The notes under the pieces were generated by a model. That model was given only the letters and a program-made list of their open reading frames with translations. It made no database searches and was not told the origin of the DNA. The translations under genes and the position numbers were made by a program. A stretch of 64,000 bases of DNA, taken from NCBI RefSeq assembly GCF_023065955.2, contig NW_026623008.1, forward strand, positions 16,398,501 to 16,462,500. The letters are read 5' to 3'. Positions 53,575 to 63,441 of the stretch are shown here, piece after piece. The DNA comes from Ursus arctos (lineage: Eukaryota; Chordata; Mammalia; Carnivora; Ursidae). Positions within the stretch are counted from its first letter, which is position 1, and each line of letters begins with the position of its first letter.

Positions 53575-53737
53575 GAGCTCAGTGAGTACAACGCCACAGC
53601 CATAAAAAGCCCCACCAACACGGTCACTGTGCAGGGCCTCAAAGCCGGCGCCATCTATGTCTTCCAGGTGCGGGCACGCACCGTGGCGGGCTACGGGCGC
53701 TACAGCGGCAAGATGTACTTCCAGACCATGACAGAAG
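53575..53737 (+). CDS. EPHB2: EPHB2 exon 7: second half of second FN3 domain
   Basis: This 163-bp exon encodes 54 residues from ELSEYNATAIKSPTNT to GKMYFQTMTE. The YVFQVRARTVAGYG stretch is the classic FN3 F-strand and FG-loop signature. One N-glycosylation sequon (NAT) lies near the start. The acceptor is ttcctcggcag before 53575; the donor is G|GTGAGC at 53738. The next trinucleotide after the acceptor is GAG, formally a NAGNAG, but GAG acceptors are rarely used, so I keep the upstream site. The exon starts in phase 0 and ends in phase 1. Together with exon 6 it completes the membrane-proximal FN3 domain, which in Eph receptors packs close to the membrane (family knowledge). Confidence 0.97.
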
Positions 53738-53984
53738 GTGAGCAACACCCAGAGGGCAAGAGGAGGGCAAACAGAATGAACTCGAAGGCTCCCGTTCCTT
53801 CCAAGTGCCTTTGTGCGAATCAGAAAGGGCACCCCCTCTTCTAGACGTCAACCCTCCCTGCTGCTCAGGAACGAGCCATCCAGAGAGGCCCCGTGTCTGT
53901 GGCTGGAACGCACGTGGACTCCCCCATTGCCATCCTGTCTGCCAGGGGGCTTCCTTTCGGGGGACTCTCAGGAGCTCAGCCCTA

Positions 53985-54065
53985 ATTTGCAGAGACACTC
54001 TGAGCAAGTCACTTCCCTTCCCTGGTCCAAATTTTTCTCAGCTACAAAATGAAAGCATCATATTC
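53985..54065 (+). repeat. MIR fragment
   Basis: TGAGCAAGTCACTTCCCTTC and TCTCAGCTACAAAATGAAAG. Confidence 0.7.
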
Positions 54066-54274
54066 GATCTTTGAGAGCACACCTGTTTTATCCGTGCATG
54101 ACTCCAGTGACTTGCAGCTGGATTGAGAAAAATTCTGAAGTTCAGCAGGAAGAAGTGCTGGGATGGATTAGTGATGTCTGCCCTGGGCAAGAGAAGGGGA
54201 GGCTGCAGCCCACATGCTGTGTGTCTCCCAGTCCAGGACCCCATGGTCTCTGAGTACCTTTCCTGCTCTAATAA

Positions 54275-54535
54275 TCTCTGAGGAGCAGCAGAGTTAACAG
54301 TATGGGCTCTGATGCCAGACAGATGGAAATTATACAGCTGATTCAGCCCTAACTGTGTGGCCCTGAGCAGCTCTGAGTCTCAGTTTTCTCATCTATAAAT
54401 GGGGATGATGACAACTCTCTCATTGTCATCATCATCGTTATCAAACTAGTGTCAAGTTGGGACTAGATGTATAGAAACTTAGCAATATGCCTCACACGTA
54501 GTTAGCGCTCACCGGATAGTAGTAAGGTCATAGCT
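54275..54535 (+). repeat. MIR SINE, full length
   Basis: AGAGTTAACAGTATGGGCTC, CAGTTTTCTCATCTATAAAT and GTAGTTAGCGCTCACCGG. A short CATCATCATC stretch lies in the middle. Confidence 0.88.
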
Positions 54536-55079
54536 GTCATTGCCGGGAGTCTGGCAGCCCTTTCACCAACCAGCCAAGCTCCAGGGTAGCTTTACTTATA
54601 ACCAGACTCCGGCGTCCCCTCGTAGCATCTGCTTTAACCACTGGGCCCGGGCCCCGGCCTTTGCCTAGCTGAACATCTCAGAGTCTCCTAGACCCATGAA
54701 TTCTCGTCTTACCACAAGCATCCTCCCTAATGGCTCCCCCATCTTTCCAGGATGCCAACAGCACCTGTAAAACCCCACCTCCTTGTGACCAGCATGTTCA
54801 CCCTTCTAGGCCCTCTTGCATGTTGGATGCATGTCATTGACCTGGGACGTGGGGGACTGTCCCAAGATCCTTTCTTTATTAACTCAGCAAATGCACGCTG
54901 GTGCTAAGGACCCAGAACGTACCCGGTCCCTGACTCCAACAAGCTCTTGTCTCATCATGGAAGCAAACGAGAAGTAATAATAATAAAATTAAAAACAGCG
55001 ATGGTGTTGATGGCATTGAAAATGTGCTGAGTGGTTTCCAGGACCTGGGCCAGTGCTGAGGGCATTTTATGCATTATCT

Positions 55080-55295
55080 CATCTAAGCCCATACACAGAC
55101 CTGGGTTCACCTGCTGGCTTTGGCCGCTTTCTCACCGTGTGACCACAAGCCAGTCATGGCATCGCTCAGCCTCAGTGCCCTCGTCTGTAAATGGCGTGCT
55201 CATAGGCACTGAGTCACAGGACTACTCTGAGAAGCAAGATACAACACATACTTAGCACCGTGACCAAAAAATAAAAACACTCAATAACAATAATA
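55080..55295 (+). repeat. MIR SINE, left arm of inverted pair
   Basis: ACAGACCTGGGTTCACCTGC, TGCCCTCGTCTGTAAATGGC and CTTAGCACCGTGACC. Confidence 0.85.
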
Positions 55296-55520
55296 ATTCA
55301 TATTTACTGGGTGGTCACTCTCCTGCCGCCTGTCCTTCTAAGCGCTTTACACGACAGCCCTCTGAGGGGGGACTATTCGCCCCACTTTACAGATGAGGAA
55401 ACTAAGCCGCAGAGAGGTAAGTCGCTTCACCGGAGATCACAGACGGGAAGGCCCTGCCGGGACTCAAACCCGGGGTCTGGCCTCAAAGTCTGTGCTTACA
55501 GCTGCCTCTCTGTATGTCAG
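55296..55520 (-). repeat. MIR SINE, right arm of inverted pair
   Basis: CTTCTAAGCGCTTTACACGA, CACTTTACAGATGAGGAAAC and GGGACTCAAACCCGGGGTCT. Confidence 0.9.
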
Positions 55521-55539
55521 CTTCTTACTATTGTTGGTT

Positions 55540-55630
55540 TCGTATCAACATCGAGGTATCATGCCCGTTTGATAGAGGAGAAACTAAGGGTTGGAGCAGT
55601 GCACGGACTCTCCGAGGTTACCTGTGAGTG
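55540..55630 (-). repeat. MIR fragment, antisense
   Basis: GATAGAGGAGAAACTAAGGG and CTCCGAGGTTACCTGTGAGT. Confidence 0.5.
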
Positions 55631-55779
55631 AGTGCCGGCTCGTTCTCCGTCTGGGCACGGGACAGGGGCTCTCTCAGCAGCAGGAACGGAATCTGGGGAT
55701 CACAGGAGACCAGGCGGGGTGGGGGGCTCTAGGACCCCCAGAGCCGGGCTGACAACGCGCCACGTGCTTTCTCCCCCAG

Positions 55780-55888
55780 CCGAGTACCAGACAAGCATCC
55801 AGGAGAAGCTACCTCTCATCATCGGCTCCTCGGCGGCGGGCCTGGTCTTCCTCATCGCTGTGGTCGTCATCGCCATCGTGTGCAACAG
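55780..55888 (+). CDS. EPHB2: EPHB2 exon 8: linker and transmembrane helix
   Basis: This 109-bp exon encodes EYQTSIQEK, a short extracellular linker, followed by one uncharged hydrophobic segment from LPLIIGSSAAG to VVVIAIVC, about 25 residues, then Asn and the first two bases of an Arg codon. That is the single-pass transmembrane helix. The GSSAAG stretch contains small-residue spacing of the kind involved in helix dimerisation in receptor kinases (inference from the motif). The acceptor is tttctcccccag before 55780 and the donor is AG|GTGGGT at 55889. The intron before is phase 1 and the intron after is phase 2. Exon 8 plus the 65-bp form of exon 9 totals 174 bp, a multiple of three. Confidence 0.97.
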
Positions 55889-56788
55889 GTGGGTGGCTGT
55901 CCCCGGCCCCGTCCGGGCCTGGCCGGCCATCTAGTCAACCATTCCCGAACAGTGTCTGTGAGCCGAAGAGATATTCCCATCATTCCCAGGGCCAGGGAGA
56001 GGCCTGGGCAGGCCTGGATACTCTCCCACCTCCCGAAGTGGCCACCGTTAGCTACGGTCCATCCCTTTGGGCTGGGGTTGCCTTGACAAGTCCACTGTTC
56101 GTGGAGGTGCCTCATAGAGACGCTGATACTTCAGCACGAAGGAATGTCTCAGAACAGTGGGCAGGAAAGACCGCAGGATGCCCGGAGCTAAGGGGTGGCT
56201 GGAGAGGAAGCCCGGATCACCCCGCTCCCTGCACCCCTCGAGGCCCCTGCATGACCAGGGCTACAAGCGGAGTGTCAGAGGGGAGGTCGATGAGCTCAGA
56301 TAGCGCTCGCTGGCTTTGGTGGCAGGAAAAACAGCGAGAAGGTAGATAGGAGCAGGTGGGGGGAGGGGCATCCCAGTTTGCAGGCACAGCACGTACAGAG
56401 GTAGGAGGTGGGACCTGTTTCCTGACTTCTGCTGAGCATAATGCAGAGCCTGTCTTCTTCCTGAGATCCCCACTTTAGAACAGACGGGGCCATAAGGTCA
56501 GATGGACAGAAGCCCCTGGGATTTCTGGGGCCATGGGAGATGACTCTGAAAGGGGCTTGGCTGGAGAGGGGATGGGGAAATGGTGAGCCTGGATTTGAGG
56601 TGGGAGAGGTGGAAAGGGATGGGGGTGGGGGTGGCCAAGAAGGATGAGGCTGCTAGGCCAGGGGCAGGCAGGGAGCCCTCTGGCAGGGGTTAGGTTTTGA
56701 GGGCCTGCCCTCCCTCTCCCTATCACCTACTGTGGCTCCCAGCTCCCCGGGGCTTCCAGGTGGCTCCAGCCCTTTGCTCTTGTTCCAG
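55889..56788 (+). other. EPHB2: EPHB2 intron 8
   Basis: This 900-bp phase-2 intron begins GTGGGT and ends at the tandem exon 9 acceptor. It is purine-rich from 56340 to 56700. Some phrases resemble antisense L2 but not enough to assign a copy. Confidence 0.95.
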
Positions 56789-56795
56789 AAGACGG
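56779..56795 (+). promoter_or_regulatory. EPHB2: NAGNAG tandem 3' splice site of exon 9
   Basis: The pyrimidine-rich ctcttgttccag is followed directly by aag, so two AG dinucleotides three bases apart are available (ending at 56788 and 56791). Both keep the reading frame and differ by one Arg codon. CAG precedes AAG, the order that usually allows use of both sites with preference for the first. Confidence 0.8.
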
Positions 56796-56856
56796 GGGTT
56801 TGAACGTGCTGACTCGGAGTACACGGACAAGCTGCAGCACTACACCAGTGGCCACA
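56789..56856 (+). CDS. EPHB2: EPHB2 exon 9: start of juxtamembrane region
   Basis: This small exon encodes the stop-transfer arginines and the juxtamembrane stretch GFERADSEYTDKLQHYTSGH. The acceptor sequence ttccagaagacgg is a tandem NAGNAG. Splicing at the first AG gives a 68-bp exon and three Arg (AGA AGA CGG); splicing at the second AG, starting at 56792, gives 65 bp and two Arg. Both keep the frame. I recall that human EPHB2 isoforms differ by such an Arg, but cannot check it here. The donor is A|GTATGT at 56857, and the single A begins the Met codon completed in exon 10. The basic residues just inside the membrane anchor the helix and can contact acidic lipids (general knowledge). Confidence 0.96.
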
Positions 56857-57769
56857 GTATGTACACCCCGGCAGGGCCGGCACCCTTGGGCCCTTTGCTT
56901 GGCCGTTCCCCAGCAACCTCTCGGCCTCCTTCCACTCCCTCCCACCTTGCCGCAGCCAGACTGAACGTCCAGCTGTTCCCTGAACCGGCCAAGCTCGCTG
57001 TCCCCTCTTGGCCTCTGCACCTGCCGTCCCCTTTGCCTTCTCTCCAGTCTCATCACCCGCCTTCTCTTCCCCGTGTAACTCTGCCCCTCCCCCGGCCGCA
57101 GCATATACAAACCGCTCTGAGCAGCCTCGCCTGACCCCCGCCCCACCCTGGCTTTAGGGCTCCGTCTGTGCTTGCATAGCGCCCCCTTACCTGGCTGCAT
57201 TGTGAGGGCCGTGCCCTTGGCTCCCCAACTGTATAGTGGGAGCGCCTGGAGACGTGAAAGTGGGTCTGACACCACTGCCCCCGAACGCCAGCACGCTGCC
57301 CGGCGCTTAGCAGACACTAGATCCCTATTTACACAACATATCCATGAGTGGCATGAGATGCTGAGGACCCCAGGCTCTGGCCTGGGAGGGGACGGGCCCT
57401 ATCGCTCCTCCCTGGTGACCCCTCTGATAACCACTGCCCCCCACCCGGTGCCTGCATTTCCCCCATTGTCCCATCCCATCTCAGTCCAGGTGCCACACAC
57501 CCAGAACAGATATCCCCTCTCAAGGGGCCCAGCAGAGACAGAAGCAGAGCATAGATTTTACCCCGGCAGAACCGACATGGGGTGGGCTGAGGGATGGGGG
57601 AGGGAGTAGGGGGGCAGGGAGAACCTTCACTCTCACTTCCACTCACTCAGCAAACAGGAATTCCAAGCGGGTCCAATATAGCTTCTCAAACTGTACTAGC
57701 TGGGGTACTCTGGGGCGTCTCAGATGCCGCTGGGTAAGGAAAGCCATCGGCACAGCCCTTCACATGTCA

Positions 57770-58590
57770 CACAGTCTTTGTGACCTGCTGTGTATGCCAG
57801 GCAGGGTTTTAGGTAGCTGGGGATACACAAGTAAGCAAACCACATATCCCCACCCTTGCAGAACCTAGATTCTGGTGGGAGGGCCAGGGAACAAAAGAAA
57901 TACAGGTAGTAAATGAGAAAAGCACATGGCGTGCTGGAAGATGAAAGCATTACGGCAAAAGGCACAGTAGACCAGGGTGATGAGCTGAGAACTGCAAGGT
58001 CAGGGCTGCCTATTCAGATAAGGCAGTTGGGGTTGGCCTCGCTGAGAGGGTTTCAGTGGAGCAAAGACATGAACGAGCTGGGGGGGTGAGCTGCATGGAC
58101 AGACCTGAGGGGACAGCCTCCCAGGCAGAAGGAACAGCCCGTGCAAAGGCCCCGAGGCTGGAGTGTGCCTGGCACGTTTCAGGAACAGCCAGGAGGCTAG
58201 TGTGACTGGAGCGGAGTGGGGAGGCAGGGGGGGCAGGGACGAGGGGCCCCAACATGTACATCCTTGTCAGCCCTTGCGGGGCCCCGGTCTTTATTCTGAG
58301 TGGAATGGGGAGCCTCTAAACGGGTCTGAACCAAAGACTGACACGGTCTGAGGTACAGTTTTGACAGGACTTCTCTGGCTGCTGTGTGGAGGAGAATGGA
58401 GTGAAGGGCACCGGGCAGGACACAAGCAGGGAGACCTGTGAGGTGGCTGTTTCTATCACCCAGGGAAGGTTCTGGATTGTGACATGTTCTGAAAGTACTA
58501 GATTTGCTGCAGGTGTGGATGTGGGGTGTGCAGGACAGAGCAGAGTTGAGGAGTTCTAGGTATCGAGCCTCTGGGTTAACAGTCAATTTG
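57770..58590 (-). repeat. L2 LINE, long antisense copy
   Basis: TATGCCAGGCAGGGTTTTAG, GGAACAGCCCGTGCAAAGGC, TGTGACTGGAGCGGAGTGGG, CTTTATTCTGAGTGGAATGG and TTCTCTGGCTGCTGTGTGGA, in reversed L2 order over 820 bp; the best-preserved L2 of the window. Confidence 0.9.
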
Positions 58591-58884
58591 AAGTAAATTT
58601 CCCGAGCTTAAAAAATCATTTTAAACATAAATGTAAAAAATAATTACACCATGAAAATTTCCAGAAGACAATTTAGGTAACTATTCCACGGATAGTCTAA
58701 GCCTAAAAGCAGTGGAAGGCGCACATGAAAAAGGCAGAACAATTTACAGCGAAATTAAAAATCACCTGTACGCCGGAAGTGAAAGTCATCAATTACGTCA
58801 CCCCCTCCTAGTCCCCAAGTAATGAAATCATGGTTATAGATAGAGCTAAACGTACTGAGTGTGTTCTGTGTTTTCATGCTTTCT

Positions 58885-59010
58885 GTGCATTTGTTCATTT
58901 AATCCTTATGATTTTCCCGATAATGTAATTGAGTACGAGGGAACCGAGGCCCAGGGAGGTCACACGGCAGCTCAGGGCGGGAGCTGAGGTCCACACTCCT
59001 CGCCACTTGC
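58885..59010 (-). repeat. MIR fragment, antisense
   Basis: TTCATTTAATCCTTATGATT and GGAACCGAGGCCCAGGGAGG. Confidence 0.78.
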
Positions 59011-59409
59011 TGTCCACACCCGACTAAGCTAGAATAAGGTGGGCTCACACGCCCTGTCACCTGGAGCCATGTGGGAGCATCGCTGTTTAGCGTGTGAGTC
59101 ACTAACAAGGAAACAGGGGACAGCAGGGATTTATTTTTAAAATCAAGCCCAGGATTTGTTCCTGGATCACACACATTCTAAAGCTGAAGCTTCTAGGTTT
59201 CTAAAAAGGGCCTTGGTTTTTTTTCAAAGCACTGCCAGCTCTGTGGTCCCACCCCCACCAGCAACCCTGTGTGGCTGGGACAGAGGAGAAAGCTGAGGCC
59301 CGGAGATGTGTGTGACTGGCTTGAAGTCACCTTCACCGGCTCGCATGTTCCATCGTTCAGCAGGTGCTGAGTGAGGACCAAGGTCTCTGGTACCTGGATG
59401 TGGCCCAGA

Positions 59410-59595
59410 GGGACCAACCTGGTTTCTCATCCCTGCCCCACCACTGGCCAGCTCTGTGACCGTGGGGAAGTCATCGAGCCTCTCTGAACCTTGACATCTT
59501 TACATGGGAAGTAGCCAGAATGATGCTTCTTTCACAGAATTGTGAGACTTAAATGAAGTAATGGATGTGAAAGTGCTTCCTAATAATATTTAATA
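59410..59595 (+). repeat. MIR SINE, left arm of inverted pair
   Basis: CCAGCTCTGTGACCGTGGGG, GTGAGACTTAAATGAAGTAA and GAAAGTGCTTCCTAATAATA. Confidence 0.85.
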
Positions 59596-59609
59596 ATAGC
59601 CAACCCTTC

Positions 59610-59850
59610 TCTATAGCAGGTAACAATTATTCAGTGTTTTCTATTTGCCAACTACTATACCAAGCCCGTTAAAAAGATTCTCATTTAATCCTTGCAGTCC
59701 CCTTATGAGGTAGGTGCTGTTTATTATCTCCATTGTAGAGATGAAAAAAGTGAAGCACAGAGAGGTTAAGTAATTTGCCCAAGGGCACACAGCGGTATCA
59801 ATACTGTGGTTGATCCTCAATTCAAACTCATAAAGCAGCTTATTTGTGAT
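59610..59850 (-). repeat. MIR SINE, right arm of inverted pair
   Basis: CTATTTGCCAACTACTATAC, CATTTAATCCTTGCAGTCCC and TTTGCCCAAGGGCACACAGC; near full length. Confidence 0.9.
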
Positions 59851-60124
59851 GATTATTACCCGCGGATCCAGAACTCAAACCAGGTCTCTGAATGTCTGGT
59901 TCCTCCTCCCTCCTTCATCCTGTATTTCCCATAGTGGCCCTGACAGTCTAAGTCGTCCAAACAATAGCCCAGTATTTTCTGAAGACTTTGACTGCAGAGA
60001 TCCTCGCCCAGCTTCAGGGCAGCAAATACCTGTCCTGGGAGCCAGGCCTTGAGCAAGGCTCGGCCACAAGGAGCTCCCCCTTCCATTCCAGGATGCAGGA
60101 TGGGGAAGCTTCCAGAAGAAAACA

Positions 60125-60455
60125 GTAGCCTGGCAGTTGGAAGTGTAGACTCAGCCACACGACCTGGATTCAAACCCCACATCTGCCACTTACCAGCTCT
60201 GTCCGTGTCACCTTGGGCAAGTCATCTAACCTTTCTTGTCCCACAGTGTCCTCATCCAAACAACGGGGATAAGATTAGGTTGGGCCAAATGAAATTGCCA
60301 TTTTTGTAGGTCAGAAACAGTCAAACACTAACAATTTCATAAGGCTCAGCCTAATAATAGCATTTACCTGGTAGGGTTGTCAGAAGGGTTAATTGGATAG
60401 GTACTTATAAAGTACCCAGACCAGGGCCTGGTTCCTGGCAAATCCACACTGAGTT
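60125..60455 (+). repeat. MIR SINE with internal extra sequence
   Basis: GGATTCAAACCCCACATCTG, TGTCACCTTGGGCAAGTCAT, then, after some 50 bp not in MIR (about 60290-60340), TAGGGTTGTCAGAAGGGTTA and CAGGGCCTGGTTCCTGGCAA. Confidence 0.82.
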
Positions 60456-60804
60456 GTGGGCAGATTGTTTTATTAACGGTGAGATGAAACCAGAGGGTCA
60501 CAGAAGCAGGGACAGCTCAGAGCCGTAGCTTCAGTAAGTGTTTATTAAGCATCTACTCATACCAGCTTCACATGTGTACTCCAGAGAAAACATTCTAGAG
60601 CAAGGGCTCAGAACTTGGGGTTCACAGACCCCGAGAGCTTCAAGGGACCAGGAACATTCCAAGATTATATGCTGAATCTGGGAGTGTGACACACACGTGA
60701 ATAATTTTCCAAGGAGCAGATTCATAGCTTCTGTCAAATTCTCGAAGGTATTCATGACCCAAACAGGCGGAAAGAGAAAAAGAGAACATTCCAATAGGTA
60801 ATGC

Positions 60805-61250
60805 TGTTATTCTTTCAATAAGCATTTTATGAGCACCCTCTATGTGCCGGGTTCTGGGATTAGCATGAACTAGACAGACGTGGCCTCTGTCCCCATGTGG
60901 GAGACAGTGTAAAGCAAGTCCACACAGGCAGCAGAGTGTTCCAGAAAGGGGGGGGCAGGAGGCTGTGGGCATGCATATCTGGAAGACTTAATACAAGGTA
61001 GGAGAGCCAGACAGACATCAGGGCCATACACGTGGGTGCAGAGACAGGGCTTCAGGAGCCTAAAGAGAAAGCACGGATCTCCACTGGAAGGATCCAGGCA
61101 GGCTTCACAGAGGAGGTGGCATTTGATCTGGACGCAAAGAGGAAGAGAAGGGTATTCCAGGTGGAGGTAACCACATGAACAAAAGCACAGAGGCAAGAAA
61201 TTATAAGATGTGTCTGGGACCGCTGGGTGAATAATTCTTTTTGCTTGCAT
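60805..61250 (-). repeat. L2 LINE fragment, antisense
   Basis: TATGAGCACCCTCTATGTGC, GAGGTGGCATTTGATCTGGA and GGGTATTCCAGGTGGAGGTA. Contains copy 1 of the 41-bp duplication. Confidence 0.78.
61025..61065 (+). repeat. 41-bp exact direct repeat, copy 1
   Basis: Begins CATACACGTGGGTGCAGAGA and ends TTCAGGAGCCTAAAG; identical over 41 bp to 62642-62682, then diverges on both sides. Confidence 0.95.
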
Positions 61251-61654
61251 ATAGAGGGGCAGGGAGCTATAGGGGAGCCCAACACGGGGGGCTTGGAATG
61301 CCAGGTGAAGGCACTTGCCTTAGTCCTGCAAGCAATAGAGAGCCCTCCTGGCCAAGGCTTGGGGATAACATCTGACGGTTGCACTTCTCCTTAGCTGCCG
61401 GAGCCGACCCACCCCTGTCCTCCCTCTGCAGCTAGCCTGACAGAAGGGGTTTCCCCCAATCCTGGTGGAGGGAGGCTGCAAGTCAGTCACCAAGAACCAC
61501 AGAGCAGGCACTGAGTTTGAGCACGAAAAAGAGCATCTCCCGGGAACTGATGTCCCCGCTCTGAGGAGTGCTGATTGGGGAAGGAGTCGTGGCTGAACAG
61601 TCCAGGAGGAGGAGGCCTGGACCAGATCTAGTTGCATTGCATGCAGGAGGCCAT

Positions 61655-61905
61655 GAACATGATGATTAAGACTATTGGCCCTTGGCTCAAGTCTGACAGG
61701 CCTGGGTTCAAGTCCTGGCTGTGCCGTTTGCTAGCTGCGTGGCCTTGGACAGATTACTTAGCCTTTCTGAGCGGCAGTTCCCTCATGCATGAAATGAGAA
61801 TAATGATTCCCTTCCTCCAGGAGTTGTTGGGTGCAGAGGAGATAATGCATATAAAGAGCCTGTCCCCATGTTGGGCACAAGGGCTCGGTCAGTGGTAGGT
61901 GCAAT
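61655..61905 (+). repeat. MIR SINE, full length
   Basis: GGCCTGGGTTCAAGTCCTGG, CTTAGCCTTTCTGAGCGGCA and GAGATAATGCATATAAAGAG. Confidence 0.9.
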
Positions 61906-61979
61906 CATTCTTTTATCTCTGTCACCCGGGTTCTGCTCAGCTCTATAGACATTGAGTGTATATTGTGTGCAGAGCTTTG

Positions 61980-62038
61980 TTCGAGCCCCACATTGGGGGT
62001 GGAAATTACTTAAAAATAAAATCTTTTAAATAAATAAA
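61980..62038 (+). mobile_element. Carnivoran SINE 3' fragment
   Basis: TTCGAGCCCCACATTGGGGG, GAAATTACTTAAAAATAAAA and an AAATAAATAAA tail; the tRNA-like 5' half is missing. Confidence 0.8.
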
Positions 62039-62090
62039 GGCTAGACAAACACCCACACAAATAATCCAAAATGAAGCTACATATTAGAGC

Positions 62091-62283
62091 AACAGTTGGC
62101 AAACTCTTCTGAAAGGACCAGAGAGTAAGTACGTTAGGCTTTGATAACCGTACCGTCTCTATTGTAACTATTCAGCTCAGTCGCTGGAGTGTGAAAGCAG
62201 CCACAGGCAAAGGAATGTCTGCAGCTGTGTTTCAATAAAACTTTATTTACAAAATGGTCAGTGGACCAGTTTGCCAACTGTGT
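62091..62283 (+). mobile_element. hAT-like MITE with terminal inverted repeats
   Basis: Left end AACAGTTGGCAAAC and right end GTTTGCCAACTGTGT are inverted repeats. TTAGAG just outside both ends (62084-62089 and 62285-62290) marks an 8-bp target duplication with two mismatches. Body words TTTCAATAAAACTTTATTTA and AAAGCAGCCACAGGC match the copy at 1955-2165. Confidence 0.85.
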
Positions 62284-62641
62284 GTTAGAGGTTCCAATTT
62301 TAGATTCTTGGAATGTCTGAAACAGACACTGAGAGTGGTCAACTGACATGTCCAAGGTCACACAGCTGAGCAGGGTTGATGGCCCCACTCACCAACCAGG
62401 CAAGCCTTACTATGGCCCAGGAACCCCAGCTCCTTATTCCTAGAGCTACTGCCTCCAAAGGCATGGCTCCTGGAGGAATGGGAGAATGTGGGTAGGGAGC
62501 TGGGGGAGCCGCGGGAGGCCTGGGCAGCAGAAGACCAGTTACCTGGGAGGGAGAAGGTGGGATGGATCATCCTTCCCTTCCTTCCAAGTGTGTTGCTGGC
62601 TCAGGGCTAGGGTCCGAATTAGATGTTTGGCATCCAAGTTA

Positions 62642-62682
62642 CATACACGTGGGTGCAGAGACAGGGCTTCAGGAGCCTAAAG
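62642..62682 (+). repeat. 41-bp exact direct repeat, copy 2
   Basis: Identical to 61025-61065. Unlike copy 1 it is not inside recognisable L2, so it is probably the inserted copy. Confidence 0.95.
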
Positions 62683-62889
62683 TTTCTTAATTTCTGGATC
62701 AAATAAAAAAGTGCATCAACCGAAGAGTCAAATTAACATGCCATATGTCCAGCCTTACGCTGATCACCAGGGAATTTGCTATCTGGAAAGTTTTAAGACC
62801 TAGCTAGAGAGGGACCTGGGAAGTGGACCCAGAAACCATGGGTCTTCAGACCCTGGTGAGTGGGCAGCCCCTCCAGGCTCTGGGGCCTG

Positions 62890-63005
62890 CCTGGGAATGC
62901 TGAGACAGCCAGGAAGTTTCCTAAAGGGAGAGGATGCTTAAATGAAGCCTTAAAAGACAGGGAGGTCTCCCTAGCAAAAGCCCAAGAACATGGGCTATTG
63001 CCTGA
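62890..63005 (-). repeat. L2 fragment, antisense
   Basis: GGAAGTTTCCTAAAGGGAGA and TTAAATGAAGCCTTAAAAGA are L2-like in reverse. Confidence 0.45.
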
Positions 63006-63441
63006 TCTTTCTGTATTTTTGTTCCAAATCTCTCTTCCTTCTCGACTTCCTCTTCCTTTACTTTGCACCCCCTGATTCTCTAACACAAGAGTGACAAACC
63101 TATCTATCCTTTTATGCCCACATCATAACAGACATTGCTAATCAATCCTGAGAGTCCTTTAGCTCCTTTAGGAAGACATTACTAGTCAATTAGAGTTAGA
63201 ACAAGAGCTAGAACCTATTTGTTCTCTCTGCTGAGCTCTCTGTTCTACTCACCCTTCTACTCACCTCAATGCCCATCCGCTCACTGAGGCCCAGAGAGGT
63301 CAAGTGACCTGCAAAGGGTTCCCCGGTTCTTATGGGGCCACATGGGTGTGTATTTCCCTCCATAGAGGGACTAGCTCTAGCCTTTCCATCTGTCCACATC
63401 TTGAGTCTGTGCATGTGACCAAGCCTGGTCTTATCCCCCAG

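Larger units (their letters stand above)
53738..55779 (+). other. EPHB2: EPHB2 intron 7
   Basis: This 2042-bp phase-1 intron contains MIR copies, including a tail-to-tail pair at 55080-55520. 53738-53980 and 54540-55070 hold nothing I can name; 54975-55000 is a short AAT-rich tract. Confidence 0.95.
56857..63441 (+). other. EPHB2: EPHB2 intron 9
   Basis: This 6585-bp phase-1 intron contains a long antisense L2, MIR copies, a SINE tail, a hAT-like element and two copies of an exact 41-bp sequence. Unassigned: 56860-57760 (C-rich at first), 58590-58880 (AT-rich), 59010-59400, 60460-60800, 61350-61650, 62290-62640, 62690-62890 and 63010-63430. Confidence 0.95.

Noticed and set aside
53571..53577. 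Second NAGNAG acceptor at exon 7 (CAG-GAG)
   Set aside because: GAG acceptors are rarely used and the frame-consistent family sequence starts with Glu-Leu at the first site.
54975..55000. Processed pseudogene tail
   Set aside because: The AAT/A-rich stretch has no mRNA-like sequence upstream and no target duplication.
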